Part shown: one piece after another, positions 1 to 7,744 of the stretch
Position numbering within the stretch: the first letter of the stretch is position 1
Layout: each line of letters opens with the position of its first letter
Assembly (NCBI GenBank): GCA_022072455.1
Contig: JAJVHY010000006.1
Location: forward strand, 1 to 40,642
Reading direction: 5' to 3'
Length of the DNA stretch: 40,642 nucleotides
From: Verrucomicrobiia bacterium
GTDB lineage: Bacteria; Verrucomicrobiota; Verrucomicrobiia; Palsa-1439
Position numbers and translations under genes: made by a program
The notes under the pieces: model-generated
What the model saw: only the letters and a program-made list of their open reading frames with translations
Database searches by the model: none
Told to the model about the DNA's origin: nothing

Positions 1-51
1 ACGCGAACAACGAAAGGTACAAATGGCACTAGCTGCCTGACCGACGAAAAA

Positions 52-79
52 TTTGCCCCTCCCCTCGGGGAGGGGCAAA
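52..79 (-). terminator. Perfect 13-bp GC-rich hairpin, possible terminator
   Basis: The arm TTTGCCCCTCCCC (52-64) pairs perfectly with GGGGAGGGGCAAA (67-79). Read on the minus strand, the hairpin runs into TTTTT, as an intrinsic terminator would; on the plus strand no T-run follows. No minus-strand gene end is visible nearby, so it may instead end transcription of a gene beyond the left edge or act as a bidirectional stem. Confidence 0.45.
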
Positions 80-128
80 CGGGAGAACTACCAACTCAAT
101 TACTGAACTTGACGGACACAACTAAATC

Positions 129-297
129 GTTCCCGGCGTGCCGGCCGTTCATTCGCCGGCGTACCGGGACCGTCCCGGCGTGCCGCAGAATCGTCCCGTG
201 ACGCGCCGGGAGGACTTTGCGACGCCGCAGAATCATCCCGGCGTACCGAATTATCGTTCTGCGGCACCGAATCATCATTCTGACGCACCGGATTTCC
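129..297. repeat. Degenerate 21-bp tandem repeat, about eight units
   Basis: Seven consecutive 21-bp units start at 151, 172, 193, 214, 235, 256 and 277, preceded by a related 22-bp unit at 129. A representative unit is GTCCCGGCGTGCCGCAGAAT plus C. The units share a CCGGCGTNCCG-like core and an AATC end but diverge from one another. There are no spacers, so this is not a CRISPR array. It lies directly upstream of the gene at 336. Function is unknown. Confidence 0.8.
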
Positions 298-335
298 ACC
301 CCAAAACACAACCCAAACCCTAGGAGACAACGAAA

Positions 336-1028
336 ATGGCCAAGTCTAACTACCTCAGTGCTAACGATCTAGCGTTCGTCGCCCAGTTGCAGAAGTATAA
401 ACTCAACATCCCAAGTTATGCCGGTACCTTGGAGGTTGGCGCGCCGCAAATGACCAGTCAGGCGGCGGACGCCGACTACTTGGGGTACGTGGTGACATGC
501 CAGCAGATCATGCAAGCGGGTGCCCAGCAATGGACCGCGTGGAAGAATTACACGCGCACCGGCGGCCCCATCCCGGCCACCGGCGCCCCCATCCCGCCGG
601 TATTCCCGGCGTCGGTGCCAGCGGTCGAACCCGGCATCGAAGGTCGATTCCGCGCCTTGGTCAAACAGAACAAAGCCCACCCGAACTGGAATACCGCCAT
701 CGGCGAAGCCCTCGGCGTCGAAGGTGCGGAACAGACCGGGCCCGATCTCACGACGATTCAACCCGACATCACCGCCACCATCGTCGGCAACCACGTCGAA
801 ATCGGCTGGGGCTGGCAGGGCTTCAGCGCGTCGCTCGACCAGTGCGAAATCCAAGTCGACCGCGGCCAGGGCCGCATCCTCTTGGCCATCGACACCACGC
901 CCGGCTACAACGACACGTTCCCATTCCCAGCCACGCCTGCCAAGTGGACGTACTGGGCGATCTACCGGGTCGGCGACCAACAAGTCGGTCTCTGGAGCAA
1001 GCCGGTCACCATCACCGTCAGCCTCTGA
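336..1028 (+). CDS. Unknown protein with FN3-like C-terminal domain
   Basis: This 230-residue protein is not a family I can name. The ATG follows a good ribosome binding site (AGGAG, 9-base spacing), so the start is well supported. The N-terminal third (about 1-75) is Gln-rich and probably helical. A Pro/Ala-rich linker follows (about 76-98). The C-terminus (about 140-230) looks like a fibronectin-III or similar beta-sandwich domain, with alternating hydrophobic strands and a closing VTITVSL. No signal peptide or membrane segment is seen. The next gene starts 15 bases downstream, so the two probably form an operon. A phage-like structural or surface-associated role is conceivable, but nothing here proves it. 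Confidence 0.7.
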   Translation: MAKSNYLSANDLAFVAQLQKYKLNIPSYAGTLEVGAPQMTSQAADADYLGYVVTCQQIMQAGAQQWTAWKNYTRTGGPIPATGAPIPPVFPASVPAVEPGIEGRFRALVKQNKAHPNWNTAIGEALGVEGAEQTGPDLTTIQPDITATIVGNHVEIGWGWQGFSASLDQCEIQVDRGQGRILLAIDTTPGYNDTFPFPATPAKWTYWAIYRVGDQQVGLWSKPVTITVSL

Positions 1029-1043
1029 GGGAATGGCCCGGGC

Positions 1044-1673
1044 TTGGGAAAAACCCGGCGTCATTCCACCCGTCGCAAGAAGCCCGTGGCCGGTATCCCC
1101 TGGATACCGGCCACCGCGCCGTTACCCGCCGGCCCGACTGCCGACGCGTACCGGATCGTCAACTACCACCCGGATCTGATCGGCACCGCCAATCCCGAGT
1201 GCCTCGCCATCATGCCCCGGTACGACTCCGGCCTCAAATGGCCCGACCCGGCGAATCCCCTGCCAGATGACCCACTCTGGGGCGGCGGCATCCGCGCCGG
1301 CATTCCGTGGGACGGCACGTTTTACCGGGACTTGTCCCGGTACAACCTCAGCGGCTCGCTGTTTTGGAGTCCGTACCTAAAACCCGGCAGCGCACCCGGC
1401 AACCAGAACGGCTATTGGTACAACTTCGGTCGCGGCTGGTGTCATTTACACAACGACAATTTCGCCCAAATGCTCACCGGCGCCGCGCCGCGATTGTGGT
1501 GGGACAGCGTCACTGGCACCTGGCGACTGATCATCGAAGCCACTCAATACGTCACCTACGCCGTGGTCCCGGTGTGGATCGGCACCAAGCCCGCCAGCAA
1601 CGATCCCGTCGGCACGTACACCAAGATTGCCGGTTGCGATCCGCTGACGACGTTGACCGTCGCGGCCAACTAA
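1044..1673 (+). CDS. Unknown protein, second gene of the left-end pair
   Basis: A 209-residue protein of unknown function. The likely start is TTG at 1044, giving a very basic N-terminus (KTRRHSTRRKK); GAGG at 1027-1030 could serve as ribosome binding site. An ATG at 1033 is in another frame. The body is rich in Trp, Tyr, Pro and Gly, typical of a compact beta-rich domain, and has no signal peptide or transmembrane segment. Position and spacing suggest cotranscription with the FN3-like gene upstream. It ends three bases before the stop of the convergent nuclease gene, leaving no room for a terminator. The exact start is uncertain. Confidence 0.6.
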   Translation: MGKTRRHSTRRKKPVAGIPWIPATAPLPAGPTADAYRIVNYHPDLIGTANPECLAIMPRYDSGLKWPDPANPLPDDPLWGGGIRAGIPWDGTFYRDLSRYNLSGSLFWSPYLKPGSAPGNQNGYWYNFGRGWCHLHNDNFAQMLTGAAPRLWWDSVTGTWRLIIEATQYVTYAVVPVWIGTKPASNDPVGTYTKIAGCDPLTTLTVAAN

Positions 1674-1675
1674 CC

Positions 1676-2395
1676 TTAATCACGACGTAGCCAGAGATGT
1701 CTCAATCTGATTTGCGGAGCGGGTTTACCCGTTTCGATGTAGTTAAATTCTCTCGCGTGCTCGGTGGTGCAGACAGGGTTGCCGAACAAAGTTCGCTCAG
1801 TACGCCGACAAGGAGTAGGGGCCTCGGTAACACTGAACTCTCCGAGACCTTTCTTCAGCACTAGCTCGAGTTCACGCAGCAATTCGTGGTCGGCAGTTGT
1901 GTAACCAATCATCAATGCTTCTGTCATTGTCCATGCGTATTCACCGCGGATAAACCTTGCGATACCCTTACGACAATAATGTCCTTCCACGCCGTGTTTT
2001 GACCCTACTGGTTTGCACTCAATGAAAAGCCAATCTTGTGTCGGCACTCTGACTAAGGGACGATCGACGAAGCCAATCAGCAAATCGGGTTTCATGTCAC
2101 GGCGGCTGCCGTCAAAGTTCTGTACCTCCGCGCCACGCGTGCCGACAGTAAATACCTGACGGTTGAAGCCCTCGACCATTTTGTTCCGCATTACCCGATC
2201 AAAAAGAGCGGTCTGAAGTTTGAGGGTTATGTCGTTTTCTTCTGCTGTCTTCAGATCAAAACCTGACGGCGGGTCATCCCGGAGCAGTGTCCAAGCAGCA
2301 CCGACGGCCTCCTCAATTTTTACCAGCAATGGCCACGCAATCGGCGGATGGGGTAACGGTAAGTCAGAGTCATCGGTGAAGAAGCCGTAACCCAT
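1676..2395 (-). CDS. PD-(D/E)XK restriction nuclease-like protein
   Basis: A 239-residue protein with a recognisable PD-(D/E)XK nuclease core: KPDLLIGFVD carries the first acidic residue (D104) and WLFIECKPVG carries the E126-x-K128 pair, with beta-strand-like sequence between. Asp, Glu and Lys at these spacings are the metal-binding and catalytic set of restriction endonucleases. A basic segment follows (about 133-150). It lies three bases after the stop of the N6-methyltransferase gene on the same strand. Its ribosome binding site (AAGGA) sits inside the last codons of that gene, which implies translational coupling. The likely role is DNA cleavage partner of the methyltransferase. Recognition sequence and activity cannot be told from sequence. 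Confidence 0.75.
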   Translation of the reverse strand: MGYGFFTDDSDLPLPHPPIAWPLLVKIEEAVGAAWTLLRDDPPSGFDLKTAEENDITLKLQTALFDRVMRNKMVEGFNRQVFTVGTRGAEVQNFDGSRRDMKPDLLIGFVDRPLVRVPTQDWLFIECKPVGSKHGVEGHYCRKGIARFIRGEYAWTMTEALMIGYTTADHELLRELELVLKKGLGEFSVTEAPTPCRRTERTLFGNPVCTTEHAREFNYIETGKPAPQIRLRHLWLRRD

Positions 2396-2398
2396 TCT

Positions 2399-5300
2399 TT
2401 ATCCTTCGAAAACCTTCAGGTGTTCCCGCAATATTGCGGAGGCAAGAAGCCGGGTGCGACTGGGAGTCCAATAGCGATATTGGTTAAGCATGCCGATTAG
2501 CAGCGCGTCGTCAAGCTCCTGTATGATGCGAGTCGCGCCCGTTTCGTTGGCGAGCGGCAACACGGCTTCGCGGAACAACTTCTCCGGCACTTCGACTTTT
2601 GCTCCCCTATCGCGCAGCAACATGATGAGGAACGGAGAGTCCATCGCAACCGAAGGTCGCCAAAGCTCCAATTCCGGCTGTTTGCCCAGAATTTTGAAAA
2701 AGGGGCGCAAGATGAATTCAACGCGGCGCAAGAACCGGTCACGCTCTGGCTTTGTTGGTACCTTGCTGGCACGAATGCCCAACTCGTCATTGGGATTGCG
2801 AACTTCGAGTGTATCGCGAATGACTTCTAAATCGAGTTCGTCGAGACCGTAGAGCCTCGCGAAGAAAGCATCGATGTCTTTGAACACGCTAGTATCTTCG
2901 TTGATTAGCCGGTGCGAAAACTTGTGAATTTCCAGCCGGTCGGATGCGGTCAGCTTCTCAATAGGCATAACAAGGCAATCATCGAAGTCGAGCTTCTGGA
3001 ACTTTGGCCTCTCAGCGCCAATTTCGGCGCTGGTCAGAAGCGTGTAGTGCAGCATCAAGCCGGAATGCGCGAATAGTTGGAGATACCGTGCCAGCAGTTC
3101 AGCGTCTGAATGTCCCGCTGCCGAGTAGCCATAAAAGCTCTCATTGTAGGCAATATCGTCCAGACTCAGCAGCGCTACACCACCTTCACGTTCATTACCA
3201 AGCGACGCCTTCACCAACGCAAGTGGACCACGATAAACGCGAAGTTTGTCTGGCCCCCGGTTACGAAGTCGGGGCCAGCATACCTTGTCGTGCGGGAATT
3301 TTTTTAACCGCCGCGTATCGACTAGGAATCTGAACAAGTCGGTTGAGTTGAGGTCGGGAAGTTCCTTGAGCGGCCTTGCGTCTCTTTGCTTTTGCTTCGG
3401 CTTGATTTGATACCCATTGCTGCACGCGAGTCCCAAGCTCTTCCAATACTCCTGAAGCGGCTGGCCACCGGAGGCCTTGATTTTTCTAACCACATCAGTA
3501 TCCAGTGATGTACCAACCGCTAGCGCCTTCCACAGCCACGGCTCGCTTATTGTTGCCTCAACTTCTATCGGCAGCGCGGACTTGATGTCTATACGCATCT
3601 CGCCGCCGCGGTTTAACGGCTGGTCAGTGTGCGGGGAGATGAAGTGAATCCGGTGATTTGCCTTGGGTTTCCGGTTTCTCGCGAATAGCAGCATGAAAGG
3701 CTGATCCATGTCCGGCCAGACATTCGTCTTGCGCAAGTTCGAGCAGTTTATAATACCGGTAACTTCGATGAGGCGAAAAATAGCCTTGCGTGCAAGGCGC
3801 GAGTTATCGCGTTGTTTGAACAAAGTGCGCGCGGGCAGTGCCATGGCGATGCGCCCATCCGGCTTGCACCATTCAGTGGCCTTCCAGAGAAAAGGCAAAT
3901 CGGGAACGCTATCGGGGTTCTCGTATTTCTCGCCGAGCGCGGCGTCTTTCTTCGCGACAATGGCGCGGCTGACATTCTCCAGTTCCTTAGCGAGTTTTTT
4001 GTCCTTCTTCTCAAGGCTTGTCCACGGCGGGTTGCTCAACACGATGTCAAAGCAACCGTCAAAGCGGTTGCCGGTGTGCAGTCCCAAGCTCCCAATCACC
4101 GGCCCTTCGGCTTTGTCCTCCTCGCGGCGCCAGTTGAAGAGGATGGCATGCCGTCCAGAAAGCAGTTTCTTAAAGGCAAGCTTCTCGGGAGGTACCGGCT
4201 CCGGATCGAGTTCGATGGCGGTAAGGTAAAGGCTTAACGCTGACAACTTGAGCGCGGCATCACTGATGTCGAAACCGACCAGTTGCTGCTCTAGGATTTC
4301 GCGAATGGCCTTCGTGTCCGGTCGAATACCAGTCGCTTCCCATCGTTCGCGGTAAAGACGGTGAAGCGTCAAAACAAGAAACACGGAAGCGCCGCATGCG
4401 GGATCAAGGACGCGAGCCTTGTGCGCATTGGGCAGATTATCGAAAACCTCGCCCACCAGTGTCGCAGCGATATGGCGTGGCGTGTAATGAACGCTGGTGC
4501 TTCCAGAGTTGGCAGGATCCCACTTCCACGATAGCCGCTCGTACACCTGACTCAAAAGACCAACTGGGATGTGCGCAAAATTCAGATCGCCCCAGTGGAT
4601 GGGCAAACGAAGCTGAAAGCCATCGTCACCAACAGGCTCCCGGCCACGTGCGATGCCACCGAGGTGGTGGAAAACCCGGCTGCCAATGTTTTCGAAGAAT
4701 TTGCGAGAGCCATCTTCCGTCAATGGCAGAAAGTCGCCATTGAAAGTTTTGTCCAACCACTGGGAGGTGGCCCATGCATTGTCGGCATTGTCGAAACATT
4801 CCAGCAACGATTTAGCACCTGGAACGATCTTGTGACGATGTTCTTCGTCAATGACGGCCCGGTCGCGTAAAAAACGAAAGAACAAGGCGCGACCGATCAA
4901 AGACAGAACATCAGCTCGCTTCAAATGGAGCTGGCTCAAACGCGTTGCAGTTCGATCTACCAGCAAGAACATTTCTTGAAAGAGGAAGTCGCGCTGGTCA
5001 CCTTCATCGAGCGGCTCGCACCTTCCGAGCGCCAATCGAGAAAAGAACGTTAGGGCCTGATTTGAACCGGGTTGGTATTGTGACCACTCCAATGTCCGTT
5101 CCGTGAGGCTCACTGGAGTCACATCCAAACTGCCAGCGCGCACCACCGCGAGATAAGCGCGGTCACCGCGACAAGCGAGGTCGCGTCGGAGTTTCTTCAA
5201 TTGTGCCTCTTGTTCGTGCACCGGCTGCGCCAACCGGTTGGCATTGATAAAAAAAAGGAGGGGACGCCCTTGGTTTTCCGCAACGCCGTCGGGCAAGAGC

Positions 5301-5458
5301 TTGTCAGGACCTTGTGGCTCGCGAGGTTCCACAAGGTCCAGGTAATCCAGCGCATCGGGCGTGGCCACCTTGCCGAACCAACGCACTCCCGCGCCACGCG
5401 TGTTGACGCCGTAGTTCAGAAGCTCAGCTTGTAAATTGATTTTTGCCCTGCCCGGCAT
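2399..5458 (-). CDS. Large N6-adenine DNA methyltransferase (restriction-modification)
   Basis: A 1019-residue class I N6-adenine DNA methyltransferase. A HYTPRH segment (324-329) begins the catalytic domain, as in type I and Eco57I-like enzymes. Motif I, LDPACG (351-356), continues as ASVFL rather than the usual SGTFL. LVGFDISDAAL (about 393-403) is the acidic strand of the SAM pocket, and catalytic motif IV is NPPW (476-479). The first 290 residues are unassigned; the region after about 560 is long enough for target recognition. The downstream nuclease is translationally coupled. No HsdS, helicase or phospholipase gene is nearby, so this is not a complete type I, BREX or DISARM locus. A two-gene type II-like system is the best reading. 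Confidence 0.85.
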   Translation of the reverse strand: MPGRAKINLQAELLNYGVNTRGAGVRWFGKVATPDALDYLDLVEPREPQGPDKLLPDGVAENQGRPLLFFINANRLAQPVHEQEAQLKKLRRDLACRGDRAYLAVVRAGSLDVTPVSLTERTLEWSQYQPGSNQALTFFSRLALGRCEPLDEGDQRDFLFQEMFLLVDRTATRLSQLHLKRADVLSLIGRALFFRFLRDRAVIDEEHRHKIVPGAKSLLECFDNADNAWATSQWLDKTFNGDFLPLTEDGSRKFFENIGSRVFHHLGGIARGREPVGDDGFQLRLPIHWGDLNFAHIPVGLLSQVYERLSWKWDPANSGSTSVHYTPRHIAATLVGEVFDNLPNAHKARVLDPACGASVFLVLTLHRLYRERWEATGIRPDTKAIREILEQQLVGFDISDAALKLSALSLYLTAIELDPEPVPPEKLAFKKLLSGRHAILFNWRREEDKAEGPVIGSLGLHTGNRFDGCFDIVLSNPPWTSLEKKDKKLAKELENVSRAIVAKKDAALGEKYENPDSVPDLPFLWKATEWCKPDGRIAMALPARTLFKQRDNSRLARKAIFRLIEVTGIINCSNLRKTNVWPDMDQPFMLLFARNRKPKANHRIHFISPHTDQPLNRGGEMRIDIKSALPIEVEATISEPWLWKALAVGTSLDTDVVRKIKASGGQPLQEYWKSLGLACSNGYQIKPKQKQRDARPLKELPDLNSTDLFRFLVDTRRLKKFPHDKVCWPRLRNRGPDKLRVYRGPLALVKASLGNEREGGVALLSLDDIAYNESFYGYSAAGHSDAELLARYLQLFAHSGLMLHYTLLTSAEIGAERPKFQKLDFDDCLVMPIEKLTASDRLEIHKFSHRLINEDTSVFKDIDAFFARLYGLDELDLEVIRDTLEVRNPNDELGIRASKVPTKPERDRFLRRVEFILRPFFKILGKQPELELWRPSVAMDSPFLIMLLRDRGAKVEVPEKLFREAVLPLANETGATRIIQELDDALLIGMLNQYRYWTPSRTRLLASAILREHLKVFEG

Positions 5459-5522
5459 TGGTCCCGCACCGTTTATAATCCAAGGTCAAACTGTTTGCAC
5501 GTTGTTCCTATAAACCGACCAT

Positions 5523-5551
5523 ACTCAAGTTCGTGGTGTAGATTCTGTCAA
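5523..5551 (-). promoter_or_regulatory. Candidate promoter of the restriction-modification operon
   Basis: On the minus strand a perfect -35 box TTGACA (5546-5551) is followed after 17 bases by TTGAGT (5523-5528), a weak -10 box with three of six consensus matches. It would give a leader of roughly 55-60 bases before the methyltransferase ATG. An AT-rich TATAAA nearer the gene is an alternative. Assigned by eye only. Confidence 0.35.
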
Positions 5552-5578
5552 TAGAATCGCAAAGATTTTGCCAACCAG

Positions 5579-5779
5579 TCAGACCGCCTTCAGCCAGGCA
5601 ATCGCCGCGGTCTGCATGGGCAAATCTAACTTGTGCGACCCCGGGTAGAACTGACCGGTATGCGCACTCTCATTCCCGGCCAGCCCGTAAAGTATTTTCA
5701 AGCGCGCGTCCGCGGCGCGCATTCCTTCGACCGTGAACAAGTCACCGTCGAGATCGTATTGCACGTGTAATGGCGCCGG
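5579..5779 (-). pseudogene. Truncated C-terminal remnant of an alpha/beta-hydrolase gene
   Basis: The last 65 residues of this minus-strand frame align without gaps to the C-terminus of the hydrolase at 6523-7641; by hand count 51 of 65 are identical. Shared blocks include DLFTVEGMRAADARLK, LAGNESA and TGQFYPG. The His-containing segment is kept (GSHKLD against GPHKFD), but the fold's core and the nucleophile Ser are absent. Similarity stops abruptly near 5779. It is therefore a gene fragment left by a duplication or insertion, not a working enzyme. It and the intact copy flank the toxin-antitoxin pair. Confidence 0.85.
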
Positions 5780-5881
5780 GTGGTGGAGATTGCTGAAGAC
5801 TGAATGCGGGTTTGTCGCAACGACATTGCCGCGGCGAAAACAGGCTGGCAGGAACATTGGCCAACTGCTATGTTCTCCCGC

Positions 5882-6094
5882 ATGAGCATCACCGCCGTCA
5901 TCGAAAAGGGAATCATCAAACTTCCCGAGGGTGTTCCGTGGGCGTCGGGGACGATTGTACGCATTGAGCCGGTGGACGAACAGGCCCCGACGTTGTTGGA
6001 AACACTTCAGGACTTTGACGGGATGGCTGGCGATTTACCCGCCGATCTCGCGGCCAATCTCGACCACTACGTTCACGGCCATTCCCGGCCATGA
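5882..6094 (+). CDS. VapB-like / DUF104-like antitoxin
   Basis: A 70-residue protein beginning MSITAVIEKGIIKLPEGV, the short beta-hairpin DNA-binding pattern of SpoVT/AbrB- or DUF104-like antitoxins. The acidic C-terminal half (DFDGMAGDLPADLAANLD) fits the toxin-wrapping tail of such proteins. The start could also be the in-frame ATG at 5870, four codons upstream; 5882 was chosen because family members usually begin right at the strand. Its stop overlaps the toxin start in an ATGA, so the two are translationally coupled. The protein probably neutralises the toxin and represses the operon. Confidence 0.75.
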   Translation: MSITAVIEKGIIKLPEGVPWASGTIVRIEPVDEQAPTLLETLQDFDGMAGDLPADLAANLDHYVHGHSRP

Positions 6095-6492
6095 AGGTTG
6101 TTTTCGCCGATGCCTTTTACTTTGTGGCGCGGCTGAACCGGCGCGACCAGCACCATGAACGCGTCCTGAATTTCTCCCGTGACTTTCGGGCCCGGCTGCT
6201 CACAACCGATTGGGTGCTCATGGAAGTGGCCGATGCACTGGCGGAGTCGGAATGTCGTGGACGCGTGCGTGATTTCATGCTCCACCTCCGCGAATCACCC
6301 GCCTGCGAAATCGTGCCGGCCTCCCGCGAGTTGCTGGATCGGGCGCTTGGTCTGTATCACCAGCACACTGATAAACGGTGGACGCTGACGGATTGCGTCT
6401 CGTTTGTCATCATGCGCGATCGCAGCGTGACGGATGCGCTGACCGGCGATAAGCATTTCGAGCAAGCAGGCTTTGTTGCCTTGCTCAAGTAA
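6091..6492 (+). CDS. vapC: PIN-domain ribonuclease toxin, VapC-like
   Basis: A 133-residue PIN-domain protein of normal length for VapC. The acidic metal-binding set is visible: D7 (FADAFYF), E45 (LMEVADAL), D101 (LTDCVSF) and D120 (TGDKHF). Known members of the family cut RNA, often tRNA or rRNA, when released from their antitoxin. The gene overlaps the antitoxin gene by four bases. The pair sits between a hydrolase gene remnant and an intact relative, which suggests it came in with, or survived, a rearrangement. Active-site residues look intact, so it is probably functional. Confidence 0.85.
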   Translation: MKVVFADAFYFVARLNRRDQHHERVLNFSRDFRARLLTTDWVLMEVADALAESECRGRVRDFMLHLRESPACEIVPASRELLDRALGLYHQHTDKRWTLTDCVSFVIMRDRSVTDALTGDKHFEQAGFVALLK

Positions 6493-6522
6493 GGTGCTGA
6501 ACAGCCCAGACGGAAAGGTCAG

Positions 6523-7641
6523 TCAGACTTTCGTCAACCACTCGAACGCCGCCGCCTGCATCTCCAAGTCAAACTTGTGCGGGCCGGGATAGAATTGACC
6601 AGTGTAGGCGCTTTCGTTGCCGGCGAGCTTGTAGAGTTGCTTCAGCCGGGCGTCCGCCGCGCGCATTCCTTCCACCGTGAACAAATCATCCTCAAGATCG
6701 TACTGCACCAATAACGGGGCCGGGGCCTGACAAGCCACCAAATCCGGCCAGTCGCCATAGCGGGCCCAATTGAACGGGAAAAACATCCACGTGTGCGTCG
6801 CCACATGCCGGCCGAGCAATCCCGGGTACGTGCTCATCAAACCAACAACGACCGCGGCCTTCAATCCTTCCGCCGTCGCGCGCAACATTCCGGCACGATT
6901 CCCGCCACCGGATAATCCCATGCAGGAAACCGAGTCCACTTCTGGCCGGGAACGCAAGTAGTTCAACGCGATCCGGTCTTCGTGCGCCACGATACCGGGC
7001 AGACTCGCGCCGAGGATGTTGCCGTATTTGGAGACGATATGTTCGTGGGTATCGGCCATCGCGTTGTAGCGCGCAACCTCGGCCGGGATGTTCGCGACTG
7101 CGTCTGAAGCCGCGCGGCGCTCGCCGCCGGATTCGACGGTTTGTTGCATGTCTTCCAAGTGAAACTTGCGGCTCCCCCACAGAAACGTGTCATGAACGAG
7201 CACGACGAAACCGGTGCGTGCCAACGCGTTCGCCCAGGCGCGGCCGCCGTAGGATTTCTTCCACCACTCGCGGATGACCGGCGCGGGTGTGGCGGGGCCG
7301 TCCGCGATTTTTTCTTTGCCGTAGTACTTGAATCCGCCGTGGTCATGCAACGCCAGCACCGCCGGTAACTTGCCAGTCGCATTGACCGGTTTGAGCAACC
7401 ACGCTGCGGTGCGGGGGCCGTATCCGACGCTCCAGGTAATTTCCTCGCCGGCCACGCCGTCTTTTTGCCACGTCCGTTCGACGCGAACATCGTGCGCTTG
7501 TTCGGGGCGGTCGCACCAGCCGAGGACTTCCCGGACTTTGCGTTGCGTCGCCGCGCCGGGAAGGGCGAGTGGATAAATGGTATGTTGCCGGTGTGCTTCG
7601 GCAACGAGATCACTGTACACACCGAGGTGTTGATAGTTCAT
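6523..7641 (-). CDS. Alpha/beta-hydrolase, dienelactone hydrolase / acetyl-esterase type
   Basis: A 372-residue cytoplasmic alpha/beta-hydrolase. The frame is open further upstream, but MNYQHLGVYSD at 7641 looks like the natural N-terminus. The nucleophile elbow GLSGGG places Ser near residue 244; the acid is probably one of the Asp residues of YDLEDDLF (about 318-319), and His lies in GPHKFD (about 355). LALHDHGG is a typical oxyanion-side strand. No signal peptide is seen. Related enzymes of polysaccharide-degrading bacteria remove acyl groups from sugars. It is divergent from the heparinase-like lyase gene with a 103-base gap between them, consistent with a shared regulatory region. A truncated relative lies at 5579-5779. 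Confidence 0.8.
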   Translation of the reverse strand: MNYQHLGVYSDLVAEAHRQHTIYPLALPGAATQRKVREVLGWCDRPEQAHDVRVERTWQKDGVAGEEITWSVGYGPRTAAWLLKPVNATGKLPAVLALHDHGGFKYYGKEKIADGPATPAPVIREWWKKSYGGRAWANALARTGFVVLVHDTFLWGSRKFHLEDMQQTVESGGERRAASDAVANIPAEVARYNAMADTHEHIVSKYGNILGASLPGIVAHEDRIALNYLRSRPEVDSVSCMGLSGGGNRAGMLRATAEGLKAAVVVGLMSTYPGLLGRHVATHTWMFFPFNWARYGDWPDLVACQAPAPLLVQYDLEDDLFTVEGMRAADARLKQLYKLAGNESAYTGQFYPGPHKFDLEMQAAAFEWLTKV

Positions 7642-7744
7642 AAGTTGATGGTAGGCGCGAGGCCACCACGTTGATACCGCAACGGTGGGCGAAAGGAAAT
7701 ATTGAAAGCGGGACGGGTTGCCACCACTATGGCCGCCCAATTTT

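Larger units (their letters stand above)
1..335. other. Non-coding left edge with hairpin and tandem repeat tract
   Basis: No convincing gene was found here. Short open stretches in the first 40 bases could be the end of an upstream gene, but nothing identifies one. The region holds a GC-rich hairpin (52-79), a run of 21-bp degenerate repeats (129-297) and the ribosome binding site AGGAG (322-326), nine bases before the ATG of the first gene. A GTG-started frame (138-323) spans the repeats, but it merely translates the repeat unit into proline-rich heptads and is not called. Confidence 0.6.

Noticed and set aside
129-297. CRISPR array
   Set aside because: The 21-bp units are directly adjacent with no spacers, are too degenerate, and no cas gene is near.
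369-1270. Overlapping frames at 369-1064 (minus) and 497-1270 (plus)
   Set aside because: Arg/Pro-rich translations in alternative frames of the 336 and 1044 genes; no start signals.
1676-5458. Type I restriction system, BREX or DISARM locus
   Set aside because: Only a methyltransferase and a small nuclease are present; no specificity subunit, helicase, phosphatase or phospholipase gene flanks them.
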